Shown here: piece after piece, positions 6,438 through 14,629 of the stretch
Numbering within the stretch: the stretch's first letter is position 1
Layout of the letters: every line of letters starts with the position of its first letter
Origin: Lachnospiraceae bacterium UBA3282
GTDB lineage: Bacteria > Bacillota > Clostridia > Lachnospirales > Lachnospiraceae
NCBI GenBank assembly: GCA_002361735.1
Contig: DETS01000041.1
Span: 47,751-70,740 of the forward strand
Direction of reading: 5' to 3'
Length of the DNA stretch: 22,990 nt
Made by a program: the position numbers and the translations under genes
Notes under the pieces: model-generated
Databases searched by the model: none
What the model was told of the DNA's origin: nothing
The model's input: the letters and a program-made list of their open reading frames with translations, nothing else

Positions 6438-7052
6438 ATGAAGAACATCTTTGAGATCATGAAGGAGTATGGGCTGGAAGTGCCTGAGGACAAGAAAAAG
6501 GAGTTTGAGGCGGCAGTGCTGGAGAACTACAAGACGATCTCTGATTACAACAATCAGAAAACGGCGCTCGACACTGCAAACGAGAAGCTGAAGGCGGCGG
6601 AGGAGACGATGGAGGGACTCAACGGGAAGCTGGCGGAGTATAAGGACGTGGACGTGTCCGGGCTGAAGCAGCAGATTGACGGTCTCAAAGAGGATCTGAA
6701 GCAGAAGGATGAGGAGCATCAAAAGCAGCTTGCAGACAGGGACTTTGACGATCTTCTGAAGGACAGCATCAGCCAGGCAAAAGGCAGGAATGCGAAGGCA
6801 ATCACGGCGCTTCTGGATGTGGAGGAACTGAAACAGTCCAAGAACCAGAAAGAAGACGTGGCAGCAGCACTGAAAGCTCTTTCCGAGCAGGAAGACAGCA
6901 AGATGTTATTCGGGGAACCGGACCCGAAACCGGTAGGAAACGGAAATCTGATCGGGCATGTATCGGGAGGAACGCAGACGGATGATGATGCGCAGCTGCG
7001 GAGCGTTATGGGCCTTCCGCCCGTTCAGACAAGCACAAAACAGGAGGGATAA
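6438..7052 (+). CDS. Capsid scaffolding protein (phage GP20 family)
   Basis: The scaffold guides assembly of the major capsid protein into a procapsid and is then removed. ATG 6438 follows AAAGGAAGCGGAGT. The 204-aa protein has a short N-terminal helix (MKNIFEIMKEYGLEVPEDKK), a long coiled coil (~30-105) containing DVDVSGLKQQIDGLKEDL, then a conserved helical part (DFDDLLKDSISQAKGRNAKA, ~108-127) and a flexible Gly/Pro-rich tail. This is the GP20-type scaffold layout, directly before the major capsid gene. It ends 4 bases before the capsid start codon, although AGGAGG of the capsid gene lies within its last codons. Confidence 0.9.
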   Translation: MKNIFEIMKEYGLEVPEDKKKEFEAAVLENYKTISDYNNQKTALDTANEKLKAAEETMEGLNGKLAEYKDVDVSGLKQQIDGLKEDLKQKDEEHQKQLADRDFDDLLKDSISQAKGRNAKAITALLDVEELKQSKNQKEDVAAALKALSEQEDSKMLFGEPDPKPVGNGNLIGHVSGGTQTDDDAQLRSVMGLPPVQTSTKQEG

Positions 7053-7056
7053 GTAA

Positions 7057-7944
7057 ATGCCGAACAACACAATTCAGTTAGCAAAAAAATATACGGCGCT
7101 GCTTGATGAGGTATATCAGGCGGCATCCGTAGTGGGGGATCTCAATACGAGCCCGGAGATGTCCAGGGCAGGGGCAAATGCCAATGAGATCGTGTACCCG
7201 CAGATGACGGTGTCGGGTCTTGGAGACTATGATAGAAATTCTGGATACACCACGGGTGCGGTGGACTTAAAGTGGAAGACGGCGGCCTTTAACTATGACC
7301 GTGGCACTAAGATCTCGGTTGACGTGATGGACGATGAGGAGACCAGCAGGCTCGCATTCGGGATGGCAGGCGCGGAACTTATGCGGACCAAAGCGGCGCC
7401 GGAGGGTGACGCCTTCTTCTTCGCCACGGTCTCGGCTTTCAGCGGGATTACGAAGGAAACTGGAACGATTACGACGGCGGAGCAGTTTTTGGATGCGCTG
7501 CTGACAGCCTGGAGCAGGATGGACGACGACGAGGTACCGCAGGAGAACAGGTACCTGTATGCAAAATCGGCGCTCTTAAATTCCATCATGGGTCTGGACA
7601 GCTATAAGTCAAAGGAGATCCTGAACAAGTTCGCAAACAAGAAACCCGTGCCGTCAGCACGGTTCTATACGGACATCGATATGCTGGACGGCAAGACCGC
7701 GGGGGAAGAACTTGGTCATTACAAAAAGAGCGCAGATGCGGAGGAGATCGACTTTATGATTCTACATAAGCCTGCGATCATCAAGTTCGATAAGCACGTG
7801 GCAAACGACATCATTCCCGCCCGCCTGAATGCGGACGCGGATGCGGACATCCTGAAATACAGGAAGTATGCCATGGTGGACGCTTACCAGAACAAGCGGG
7901 CAGGGATCTATATGCACAGCAACGCAGTCAAAACGACTGCATGA
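7057..7944 (+). CDS. Major capsid protein
   Basis: This is the main shell protein. ATG 7057 has AGGAGG about 11 bases upstream, inside the end of the scaffold gene. At 295 aa and with its position after the GP20 scaffold it fits HK97-fold capsid proteins of A118-like Firmicutes phages. Visible features are an N-terminal arm (MPNNTIQLAKKYTALLDEVY), an extended segment (~30-75, with YPQMTVSGLGDYDRNSGYTT), a long helix (EETSRLAFGMAGAELMRTKA, ~95-114) and a C-terminal beta region with KYRKYAMVDAYQNKRAGIY (~268-286). No protease gene or cleavable N-terminal delta domain is seen, consistent with a separate scaffold. Confidence 0.9.
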   Translation: MPNNTIQLAKKYTALLDEVYQAASVVGDLNTSPEMSRAGANANEIVYPQMTVSGLGDYDRNSGYTTGAVDLKWKTAAFNYDRGTKISVDVMDDEETSRLAFGMAGAELMRTKAAPEGDAFFFATVSAFSGITKETGTITTAEQFLDALLTAWSRMDDDEVPQENRYLYAKSALLNSIMGLDSYKSKEILNKFANKKPVPSARFYTDIDMLDGKTAGEELGHYKKSADAEEIDFMILHKPAIIKFDKHVANDIIPARLNADADADILKYRKYAMVDAYQNKRAGIYMHSNAVKTTA

Positions 7945-7979
7945 GGATTAGGAAACGGCACAAATCAGGAGGTGTGACG

Positions 7980-8162
7980 ATGAGAAAAGTAGGAATGCAC
8001 GCCGAGGCTAAAAGCAATGAAGACAAGAAGCTTGCCGAGGCAAAAAAGGAGCTTAAGAGACTGAAAGAGGAAAACAAGACCCTCCAGGCGGAGCTCGAGA
8101 GCCTGCGGGCGGAAAACGAGGCTCTCCTGGCAGCAGAGACGGGCGGGGATAAGACGCAGTAG
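7980..8162 (+). CDS. Short leucine-zipper coiled-coil protein, 60 aa
   Basis: ATG 7980 is chosen because AGGAGG (7967-7972) lies 7 bases before it; the frame is open further upstream but would overlap the capsid gene. After a basic N-terminus the protein has regular heptads ELKRLKEENKTLQAELESLR, continuing ENEALL, with Leu at the d position and charged flanks, giving a parallel coiled coil of about 40 residues (~18-55). It has no basic DNA-binding region of bZIP type. No family recognised. It lies between capsid and head-tail connector genes, a position where head decoration or connector accessory proteins occur, so a virion or assembly role is inferred. Confidence 0.72.
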   Translation: MRKVGMHAEAKSNEDKKLAEAKKELKRLKEENKTLQAELESLRAENEALLAAETGGDKTQ

Positions 8163-8174
8163 GAGGAAAGAGGT

Positions 8175-8558
8175 ATGTCGTTTATAAGCTGGGAGGATTA
8201 TAAAGCCATAAGCGCGGAAGTGCCGGAGGAGGAGTTCAAGAGACTGCGCCGAAAGGCGGAGATCAAACTGAATGAGGTCACGCATATGCGCGCGGGGCGT
8301 TTCCTCTCGGCTTACGGCAGCAGACAGGCCACCGATTTCCAAAGACAGGTATATGAACAGATCCAGGCCACCCTGTGTGATCTGATCGACGCGCTTTATA
8401 CCAGGGAGACATCCGGTATGGGCACCGGGATCTCAAGTGTCAGTAATGACGGCTATTCTGAGACATACCACATCAAGACCGAAGCGGAGATGGAAGCGCA
8501 GATGGTCAGTCTGATCAGAAGCGGGCTGAGCGGAACGGGACTGGCAGGTGCATTATGA
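8175..8558 (+). CDS. Head-tail connector protein (gp6-like)
   Basis: This is an adaptor that binds beneath the portal. ATG 8175 follows AGGAGGAAAGAGGT. The 127-aa product is mainly helical and begins FISWEDYKAISAEVPEEEFK, the typical start of gp6/gp15-like connector proteins in Firmicutes phages. It continues with a helix carrying the QVYEQIQATLCDLIDALY segment and ends with a Ser/Gly-rich loop (ETSGMGTGISSVSNDGYSET) and a short helix. It is placed after the capsid gene, overlaps the next gene by 4 bases (ATGA) and belongs to a run of four tightly overlapping genes. Confidence 0.78.
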   Translation: MSFISWEDYKAISAEVPEEEFKRLRRKAEIKLNEVTHMRAGRFLSAYGSRQATDFQRQVYEQIQATLCDLIDALYTRETSGMGTGISSVSNDGYSETYHIKTEAEMEAQMVSLIRSGLSGTGLAGAL

Positions 8559-8992
8559 GTGTGCTGTTTCACGAGACAATGACGGTCTACAATTTCAGTC
8601 TTGAGGATGGAATCGAAAAATGGCGCCGCACGGTGGTACGGGGGATCCAGTGGAGACACGGAAAAAAGGAAGTGACCGTGAAAGACCGGATAGCCACGGA
8701 GAACCGTGTGGAGAGCATTACCATTGATTTTAGGAGATCCTACGGCAATAAGCCTTATATGGCTCCTGACTGCTACAGGAAACTGACGGCGGCAGAGAAG
8801 GATCACTGCTGGACGTTGGATGATAGGACGGAGAAGGATGTGGTTGTATACGGGGAGCTGGCAGAGGAGATATCAAAGGAGTACCGGCTGTCGGCATTGA
8901 TGAAAGATTATCAGTACGCGATGACCGTAAAGGCGGTATCAGACAACCGCAACCGCAGAGGTCTTAAGCATATCAGGGTGGTGGGAAGTTGA
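8555..8992 (+). CDS. Head closure / minor capsid protein
   Basis: A 145-aa beta-rich protein starting at ATG 8555, overlapping the connector stop by 4 bases. It begins LFHETMTVYNFSLEDGIEKW with TVVRGIQWR, a pattern seen in small head-closure or Minor_capsid_1/DUF6751-like proteins placed second after the capsid in this type of phage. A closure role (sealing the connector and joining the tail) is inferred mainly from position and fold-like pattern. There is no membrane segment or catalytic motif. Its stop overlaps the TTG start of the next gene. Confidence 0.65.
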   Translation: MSVLFHETMTVYNFSLEDGIEKWRRTVVRGIQWRHGKKEVTVKDRIATENRVESITIDFRRSYGNKPYMAPDCYRKLTAAEKDHCWTLDDRTEKDVVVYGELAEEISKEYRLSALMKDYQYAMTVKAVSDNRNRRGLKHIRVVGS

Positions 8993-9417
8993 AGGTAAAG
9001 TATGACTTTAGCGTAAAGAGATGTATCAAAAACCTTGGTCTGGATGAGGGCGGCCGGGTGCAGCAGGTGGTGACAAATGAGGTCATCACCCTGTCGGAGC
9101 CATATGTTCCTTTTGCAGAGGGTGACCTTGTAAATTGCGTCCGTATTGAAAACGGCACTGATGCGGTATGGGGATTACCATATGCGCATTATATGTGGGG
9201 CGGGATCGTGTTTGAGGATCCAATCCTGCATTGTGCGGGGTTTCAGGTAGAGGATGGCGGATGGCGCTCAAGAAAAGGAGTGCAGAAGGTTCCGACGAAT
9301 AGGAAGCTGGAATACCGGAACGGATCCCTGAGAGGTCCACAATGGGTACCGAGGATGCTGCAGGACGGCGGTGCAAAAAAGATAGAGGATGAGGCAAGGA
9401 AAGCGGTGAGGAAATGA
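8989..9417 (+). CDS. Minor capsid / head-tail joining protein
   Basis: A TTG start at 8989 is chosen: it overlaps the previous stop (TTGA), is preceded by GGGTGGTGGGAAG, and no good in-frame ATG follows. The 142-aa protein has SEPYVPFAEGDLVNCVRIEN (~31-50), then YAHYMWGGIVFEDP and a C-terminal helix with basic residues. The segment 'PYVPFAEGDL ... YAHYMWGG' is characteristic of Minor_capsid_2/HK97 gp10-like head-tail joining proteins, which have a similar 'tP.rTG.L..si' strand. It lies third in the connector block and shares 4 bases with the next gene. Confidence 0.72.
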   Translation: MKVKYDFSVKRCIKNLGLDEGGRVQQVVTNEVITLSEPYVPFAEGDLVNCVRIENGTDAVWGLPYAHYMWGGIVFEDPILHCAGFQVEDGGWRSRKGVQKVPTNRKLEYRNGSLRGPQWVPRMLQDGGAKKIEDEARKAVRK

Positions 9418-9827
9418 CGATAGCAGAATCTCTGATTGAATGGCTCATGGAGTTTAATGAGGACGGGAAACAAATGGAGAGGATCGACGTGGACAGGCAG
9501 TCTGCGGAGGTGGAGTCCTATTCCCTGATCAAGGAGCCGACCGTGAACAGCACAAAAAATGTGCTCGGGGAGGAAACGGTAACGGTCCATCACACGCTGA
9601 TGGCAAGGCTTGCCGATCAGACCAATACGGACAGGATCGAAAACAATGCCTTCGGGGAGGCGATGGAGGAATGGATCGAAGAAAAGAACGATCGCAGGGA
9701 ATATCCGGTCCTTACAAAAGGCAAAGTGGTCGAGGTCAGAGTCACAACGCCGTTTTTTGTCGGCAGGACAGAAACAAACAACAGCGTCTACCAGATGACG
9801 GTAGCGCTCAAATATGAGAAAGCATAG
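9414..9827 (+). CDS. Tail terminator-like minor capsid protein
   Basis: ATG 9414 overlaps the previous stop by 4 bases (ATGA). The 137-aa protein starts with a helix (IAESLIEWLMEF) followed by strands and a central helix (GEAMEEWIEEKNDRR) and closes with a beta strand pair (VVEVRVTTPFFVG, VYQMTVALKYEK). This alpha/beta layout and the position just before the major tail protein fit Minor_capsid_3 or tail-terminator proteins, which stop tail-tube growth and link it to the head. The function is inferred from order and fold pattern. The major tail gene follows after 11 bases with its own AGGAGG. Confidence 0.68.
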   Translation: MTIAESLIEWLMEFNEDGKQMERIDVDRQSAEVESYSLIKEPTVNSTKNVLGEETVTVHHTLMARLADQTNTDRIENNAFGEAMEEWIEEKNDRREYPVLTKGKVVEVRVTTPFFVGRTETNNSVYQMTVALKYEKA

Positions 9828-9838
9828 GAGGACAGACA

Positions 9839-10405
9839 ATGAAATTACCGAGGGCAGCACTGGCACAGTGGTTATCATTTGACAAAGAGAACTGGACGTT
9901 GATCGGAAAAGACACAGATTCTATGTCCACGTCGATGAATCCGGATATCGAGCAGAAACAGAATGTGATTGGGGAAACGATAACGGAGCACAAAGGCTTT
10001 AAGCCGGAACTGGCAGTTGATTCCTATGCAGCCAGAACAGAGGATGCAATTTATAAAAACCTGCTCGACATCACAATGAACAGGAAATTTGATGATGAGT
10101 CAACTACGGCATTCCTTTTAGAGGGTGTTCTGGATGAAGCGGTTGCCGAATCGGACAATAAGACGCTGCTTGGGCAGGGATGGCTGGAAGAAGTTACGGT
10201 TGTCCCGCAGGAATACGGCGGTGGTATGGAGGCGTTTGGCATTCCGTTCAATGTAAGCCCCAAGGGCGGCGGAAGGACGAAGGGAAGCGTATCCGTGACA
10301 AAGAGGGTTCCGACGTTCACGCCGGGAGCTGAGGCAAATACGCCGGAAACAGCTTCGGCAGCATCTCAGACTGAGAGCAAGACGGCGGGTACGGCAGGCA
10401 AATAA
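9839..10405 (+). CDS. Major tail (tube) protein
   Basis: This protein builds the tail tube. ATG 9839 follows AGGAGGACAGACA. At 188 aa it lies between tail terminator and chaperone genes, the usual place. The N-terminal half has the strands expected of the tube fold, and the middle carries WLEEVTVVPQEYGGGMEAFG and IPFNVSPKGGGRTKGSV, a long loop followed by strands as in tube proteins. The C-terminal ~25 residues (TPETASAASQTESKTAGTAG) are low-complexity Ser/Thr/Ala and probably disordered on the tube surface. A strong hairpin (10416-10442) separates it from the chaperone genes. Confidence 0.85.
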   Translation: MKLPRAALAQWLSFDKENWTLIGKDTDSMSTSMNPDIEQKQNVIGETITEHKGFKPELAVDSYAARTEDAIYKNLLDITMNRKFDDESTTAFLLEGVLDEAVAESDNKTLLGQGWLEEVTVVPQEYGGGMEAFGIPFNVSPKGGGRTKGSVSVTKRVPTFTPGAEANTPETASAASQTESKTAGTAGK

Positions 10406-10415
10406 TTGAGCAGTG

Positions 10416-10442
10416 GGAGTGCGCCGGGGTTCGGTGCGCTCC
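10416..10442 (+). terminator. Strong hairpin between tube and chaperone genes
   Basis: GGAGTGCGCCG (10416-10426) pairs with CGGTGCGCTCC (10432-10442): 11 bp with two G-U pairs and a 5-base loop. There is no U-tract after it (TGTTCATAAAAGG), so it is a weak or partial terminator at most. It may lower expression of the chaperones relative to the abundant tube protein or protect the 3' end of the upstream mRNA. Confidence 0.55.
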
Positions 10443-10463
10443 TGTTCATAAAAGGAGGAAACT

Positions 10464-10961
10464 ATGGGCGAAATGGTAAGCATGCAGTTGAAAAGAGAAA
10501 GCATTAAAGCGGAAAACCGCGTCATGCTGATGGATGTGGAATTTTGTAACGGCGATAAGATTATTGTTTCCGGCAACGATATCTCCATTATCGACCGATT
10601 CATGTACGCAGGAGAGCGATTGGAAGCGCTTGCTGATGAAATGGAGCAGAAAGAGAAGGAGATCAGCGAAAAGGATTACCGAAAGAAGATCGAGGAACGC
10701 AAATATTTCTCCGATAAGGCAGCGGAGATCATGGACGGCGTTTTCGGCGAAGGTACCACACGGAAATTCTTTGGCGACGTGTATAAAGCGATCCCGAACT
10801 TCCAGCCGGATTATGAATGTTTTATGGACTTCTGGGACGCCCTTATCCCCGTAATCGAGAAACTGTCAGACCATAAGGTTAAATTGGAGAAACTGGCGAG
10901 CAGAAAAAGAATGGAGAAATATCAGCCGCAGGATCATAAAAAGCCGGGCACAAAGAAATGA
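10464..10961 (+). CDS. Tail assembly chaperone-like protein (DUF6673-like)
   Basis: ATG 10464 has AAAGGAGG upstream. The 165-aa protein has a short beta N-terminus (VMLMDVEFCNGDKIIVSGND) followed by helices, a charged coiled-coil segment (EKDYRKKIEERK), a conserved aromatic core (FGDVYKAIPNFQPDYECFMD) and a strongly basic C-terminus. It occupies the place of lambda gpG-type chaperones between tube and tape measure, in a common pair with a Gp15-type gene. In lambda the pair is joined by a -1 frameshift; here the genes overlap by ATGA and no good slippery site is seen, so separate products are expected. Confidence 0.75.
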   Translation: MGEMVSMQLKRESIKAENRVMLMDVEFCNGDKIIVSGNDISIIDRFMYAGERLEALADEMEQKEKEISEKDYRKKIEERKYFSDKAAEIMDGVFGEGTTRKFFGDVYKAIPNFQPDYECFMDFWDALIPVIEKLSDHKVKLEKLASRKRMEKYQPQDHKKPGTKK

Positions 10962-11551
10962 TCGGGGCATTGCCTGAGACGTTGACGGTAGGAGACAGGG
11001 AGTATCCCATACGAACAGATTACCGCAGCGTCTTACAGATATTTGAAGCTTTTCAGGATCCGGAGCTTTATCCGGAGGAAAAGCAGCTCGTCTCAATCTA
11101 TCTTCTGTTTGAGGATTTTTCAGACGGTGATGATGTGGAGACGGCTGTAGAGGATGGATTCGATGCGGCAGAGGCGATTAGGCAGATAGCATGGTTTATC
11201 GCAGCCGGCAGACCTGATAGGGAAGATAAGAGCCTTCCTACATACAGCTGGAGTCAGGATGAGCACATGATATTTGCCGCAGTCAATAAAGTGGCGGGTA
11301 CCGAGACACGGGAGCTCCCTTATCTGCACTGGTGGACATTTCTCGGGTACTTTAACGAAATCGGTGAAGGGACGTTTTCTTTCATCGTCAACATTCGGAA
11401 TAAGCTGAATAACGGGAAAAAACTGGAAAAGTATGAGCAGGAGTTCCTAACAAAGAATCACGATCTGGTAGAGATCAAGCCGGTGCTGACGAAAGAAGAA
11501 CAAGAGCAGGAAGATGAGTATAAGGCATTGGTGAACGAGGTGCTAGGGTAA
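10958..11551 (+). CDS. Bacteriophage Gp15 family protein (second tail chaperone)
   Basis: ATG 10958 overlaps the preceding stop by 4 bases and has no clear ribosome site of its own, implying translational coupling. The 197-aa protein carries the Gp15 pattern: PETLTVGDREYPIRTDYRSV at the N-terminus, an acidic middle, and LPYLHWWTFLGYFNEIGEGT (~138-157) followed by IRNKLNNGKKLEKYE. Gp15 genes normally lie directly before the tape measure and are presumed to bind it during tail assembly, but the biochemical role is not established. The C-terminus is an acidic helix (KEEQEQEDEYKALVNEVL). Confidence 0.86.
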   Translation: MIGALPETLTVGDREYPIRTDYRSVLQIFEAFQDPELYPEEKQLVSIYLLFEDFSDGDDVETAVEDGFDAAEAIRQIAWFIAAGRPDREDKSLPTYSWSQDEHMIFAAVNKVAGTETRELPYLHWWTFLGYFNEIGEGTFSFIVNIRNKLNNGKKLEKYEQEFLTKNHDLVEIKPVLTKEEQEQEDEYKALVNEVLG

Positions 11552-11572
11552 GTTTTATTTGAGGGCAGTTTT

Positions 11573-14500
11573 ATGGCGCAGTATGACGGAAGTGTTCGGA
11601 TCAATACAAAGATCAGAGTAAAAGAGGCGGAGGTACAGCTTACGACGCTGGAGAACCGCATGAGAAAGACAGCGGACAGAATAACTTCTTTGCGCTCTAA
11701 AATGGATGCCCTTAAAAATGCGAAGCTACCGACACAGGAGTACAAGGATATTTCGGAGCAGATCGCAAAAGCGACTGCGGAGTTTGATCGGCTTTTAGAA
11801 AAGCAAGAGCAGATGCAACGCACAGGCAAGGATCACGGTGCTGCATGGGACGAGCTTAACAGGAAGATGGATGAAGCCGGGAATACGATCAAATACGCTA
11901 AAGGTGAAATGCAGGATCTTATTGACACGGGAAAAGCATTCACCCTTGGCGCTGACACAGGAGAATATACGAAACTCGGACAACAGCTGCAGTATGCCGA
12001 GAACGAGATGTCTGTACTGAATCAAAAATATGATATCCAGGAGATGAAGCTGAAGAAAGCGGGAAAGGGATACAGGGATCTCGCAGGGAAAGCAAAGTCC
12101 GCTTTCAATTCGATTGGGAATGTATTAAAGAAAACAAACGCGACCGTGGATGCGTTCGGCAGGAAGATCAAGGAGACGGCACAGAAGCACCTTCCGTTTT
12201 TCAGAAAAGAAACGGAAAAAGCGAAGACATTCACTTCCGGATTTGCGGGAAGGCTGAAAAGTCTGGCGCTGTCGCTGTTGATCTACAATCAGATCAGCGC
12301 GGCATTCCGAAAGGTATCTTCTTCCATAAGCGAGGGATTTAAGAATTTATATAACGATAACGAAAATTTCAAAAATTCAATAGACAGCCTCAATGCAAGT
12401 GTCCTCACGCTGAAAAACGCATTTGCGGCGGCATTTCGTCCGATCGTAGATATCGCCGTCCCGTACATCCAGACGCTTGTGGAATGGCTCACGCACGCGG
12501 TAAACCTTGCGGGGCAGTTTTTTGCGGCGCTCACGGGAAGAAAGACATATACAAGGGCGATAAAGCAGACCGCGAAAGCTTCGGAAGAAGCGGCAGAGGC
12601 GGCGGAAGAAGAAACAGATGCAATGCAAAAGCAGCTTAGTCCTCTGGATAAGCTGAACAATCTGACGTCTGAAAATAATAAAGAAAAGGATAAAGGGAAA
12701 GATGACGGTGGAGCAGGGACCGGTATCATGTTCGAGGAGGTTCCGATCGACAGCAAGATACAGGATATGGCGGACAAAGTAAAAGACATCCTGTCAAAGC
12801 TCTTTTTCCCGCTGAAAGAAGCATGGGAGCGCGAGGGGAAATTCGTCATAGATTCCTGGAAATACGGATTAAAAGAAGTATGGAAGCTGATCAAGGACAT
12901 CGGGCGGGACTTTCTCGAGGTATGGCAGCAGGAGGAGACCGTTAAGATATTTGAGGATCTGCTGCACATCATAGGCGATATCGGTCTTGTTATAGGGCAT
13001 CTGGCCAGAAATTTCAGGGATGCGTGGAACGAGAACAAGACGGGCCTCCGTATCCTTGAAAATATCCGGGACATCATAGGCGTTATCGTTCACAATTTCC
13101 GCCTGGCAGCAGATGAAACGGTCAAATGGGCTGATAAGCTGGATTTTAGACCGCTTCTGGAAGCGTTTGAAAGGTTTTCGGAGTCCCTGATTCCGGTAGC
13201 GGATGCCCTGAGCGGCATCCTGTCGGACTTTTATACAGAAGTGCTCTTGCCGCTCGGGAAATGGACGATTGAGAAAGGTCTGCCGGAGCTGCTGGACGTA
13301 TTTACGGCGTTCAATAATAAGGTGGATTGGCAGGCGTTAAGAGATAATCTGAAAGAGTTCTGGCAGCATCTGGAGCCGTTTGCGGAGACAGTGGGCGAAG
13401 GTTTGATCATCTTTATTGAGCGCGTTTCCGATGCGCTGGCTGACTTTATCAACAGTGAGGCGTTTGACAATTTCCTTACAAAGATCGAGGAATGGATGGA
13501 CAGTGTAACGCCTGAGGATGTGGCGGATGCTTTGGTGGGGATAGCAGAGGCATTGATTGCTTTGAAAATTGCCCTTCTTGGTTTTAGTGCAATAAGTGCG
13601 CTTGCTGGTGTTTTTACAACAATCACTTCATTTTTTGGAACGATAGCCGGATTTGGTGGTTTGATTGCAAAAGGCGCGGGATTGGTTGCAACTGGAATCG
13701 GAAATATTGTCATGACGCTTGGCGGGCTCTTGCCTACACTTGCAATTATTGCGGCGGCAGTTGAAGGTTGGAAAATTGGTGAGTGGATAAACGAGCATCT
13801 TCTGGGAGTTGATACCCCATCATTTCATGAGATGATGGACGGAATCAAGGGCTCATTTACGGACGGGAGTTGGAAAGAGGCGCTGCACCTGTGGGGCGAG
13901 GACATCAAGGCGGCGTGGACAGAGATTTGGGGTTATGTGAAAGAGGATTTCAATCAATCCATTTTAGGGGAAATGGTCGGTTCCTTCACGGATGGGACAT
14001 GGAGAGATGCGTTGAAATTGTGGGGAGACGATATTTATGAAGCATTTGTTACGCTTGGAGAACGGCAGGAAGAATGGCTGAAATCATTAAAAGAGAAGTG
14101 GTCAAGCACGTGGAGCGATATCAGAGAGAAAATAGACAGCAAGATTGGATCTATAAGAGAAACGGTTGGTTCTGCAATAGACTGGCTTAAAAGTAAGCTG
14201 GATGCCTTAAAAAGTTCTTTCAATATAGGGACGGGCGGTGCTAGTGGCATGAGAACAAGTAGCGCAAGGTCTGGTGGCGCCTCACGCATGGCATCTCCTT
14301 ACGCCGCCAATCCGTCAATCGCTGCACTCGCAGATATGCCGATACCGGGCTATGCCACCGGACAGGTGATACCTAGGTCCATGAAGCAGCACCTTGCCAT
14401 TCTGGGGGATAATACGCGGGAGACGGAAGTCGTATCGCCGATATCGACCATGAAGCAGGCTTTCATGGAGGCATTTGCAGAGGTCGGTTTTTCGGGTGGT

Positions 14501-14620
14501 GGAACCGGTGGAGGCAATACATATGAATTTTCAGTGGACGGACAGGTCTTTTTCCGCATTATGGAAAAATATGCAGCAGAATACAAGAAGCAGAACGGTG
14601 GAAAAATAGCGTTTTCATAG
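11573..14620 (+). CDS. Tail tape measure protein
   Basis: This protein sets tail length and helps DNA cross the host envelope. ATG 11573 follows GAGGGCAG. The 1015-aa chain has an N-terminal coiled coil (~15-200), a middle with a polar spacer (EEAAEAAEEETDAMQKQLSP, ~340-360), repeated Trp-rich helices, and a hydrophobic stretch (~659-745: LIALKIALLGFSAISALAGV, then Gly/Ala-rich segments) that may insert in the membrane. Residues 760-782 and 803-825 are a tandem repeat (GSFTDGSWKEALHLWGEDIK and GSFTDGTWRDALKLWGDDIY; 43-residue spacing). The C-terminal part has a Ser/Gly-rich linker and a globular end (GYATGQVIPRSM, LAILGDN) typical of Firmicutes tape measures. Codon use is more AT-rich at ~13,550-14,220, suggesting exchange of the hydrophobic/repeat part. 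Confidence 0.93.
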   Translation: MAQYDGSVRINTKIRVKEAEVQLTTLENRMRKTADRITSLRSKMDALKNAKLPTQEYKDISEQIAKATAEFDRLLEKQEQMQRTGKDHGAAWDELNRKMDEAGNTIKYAKGEMQDLIDTGKAFTLGADTGEYTKLGQQLQYAENEMSVLNQKYDIQEMKLKKAGKGYRDLAGKAKSAFNSIGNVLKKTNATVDAFGRKIKETAQKHLPFFRKETEKAKTFTSGFAGRLKSLALSLLIYNQISAAFRKVSSSISEGFKNLYNDNENFKNSIDSLNASVLTLKNAFAAAFRPIVDIAVPYIQTLVEWLTHAVNLAGQFFAALTGRKTYTRAIKQTAKASEEAAEAAEEETDAMQKQLSPLDKLNNLTSENNKEKDKGKDDGGAGTGIMFEEVPIDSKIQDMADKVKDILSKLFFPLKEAWEREGKFVIDSWKYGLKEVWKLIKDIGRDFLEVWQQEETVKIFEDLLHIIGDIGLVIGHLARNFRDAWNENKTGLRILENIRDIIGVIVHNFRLAADETVKWADKLDFRPLLEAFERFSESLIPVADALSGILSDFYTEVLLPLGKWTIEKGLPELLDVFTAFNNKVDWQALRDNLKEFWQHLEPFAETVGEGLIIFIERVSDALADFINSEAFDNFLTKIEEWMDSVTPEDVADALVGIAEALIALKIALLGFSAISALAGVFTTITSFFGTIAGFGGLIAKGAGLVATGIGNIVMTLGGLLPTLAIIAAAVEGWKIGEWINEHLLGVDTPSFHEMMDGIKGSFTDGSWKEALHLWGEDIKAAWTEIWGYVKEDFNQSILGEMVGSFTDGTWRDALKLWGDDIYEAFVTLGERQEEWLKSLKEKWSSTWSDIREKIDSKIGSIRETVGSAIDWLKSKLDALKSSFNIGTGGASGMRTSSARSGGASRMASPYAANPSIAALADMPIPGYATGQVIPRSMKQHLAILGDNTRETEVVSPISTMKQAFMEAFAEVGFSGGGTGGGNTYEFSVDGQVFFRIMEKYAAEYKKQNGGKIAFS

Positions 14621-14629
14621 GGGCAGAAT

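Noticed and set aside
10935..10961. Possible -1 frameshift joining the DUF6673-like and Gp15 genes, as in lambda G/GT
   Set aside because: The frames are in the right -1 relation, but the only candidate (T AAA AAG at 10937-10943) is not a proper heptamer: the P-site tRNA would re-pair on TAA. The ATGA overlap explains Gp15 translation by coupling.
12289..13077. Long antisense open frame inside the tape measure gene (262 aa)
   Set aside because: It is a mirror of the tape measure coding frame with Ser/Phe/Leu-rich nonsense composition and no ribosome site; the tape measure frame is certain. Other long minus-strand frames in the structural genes are rejected for the same reason.
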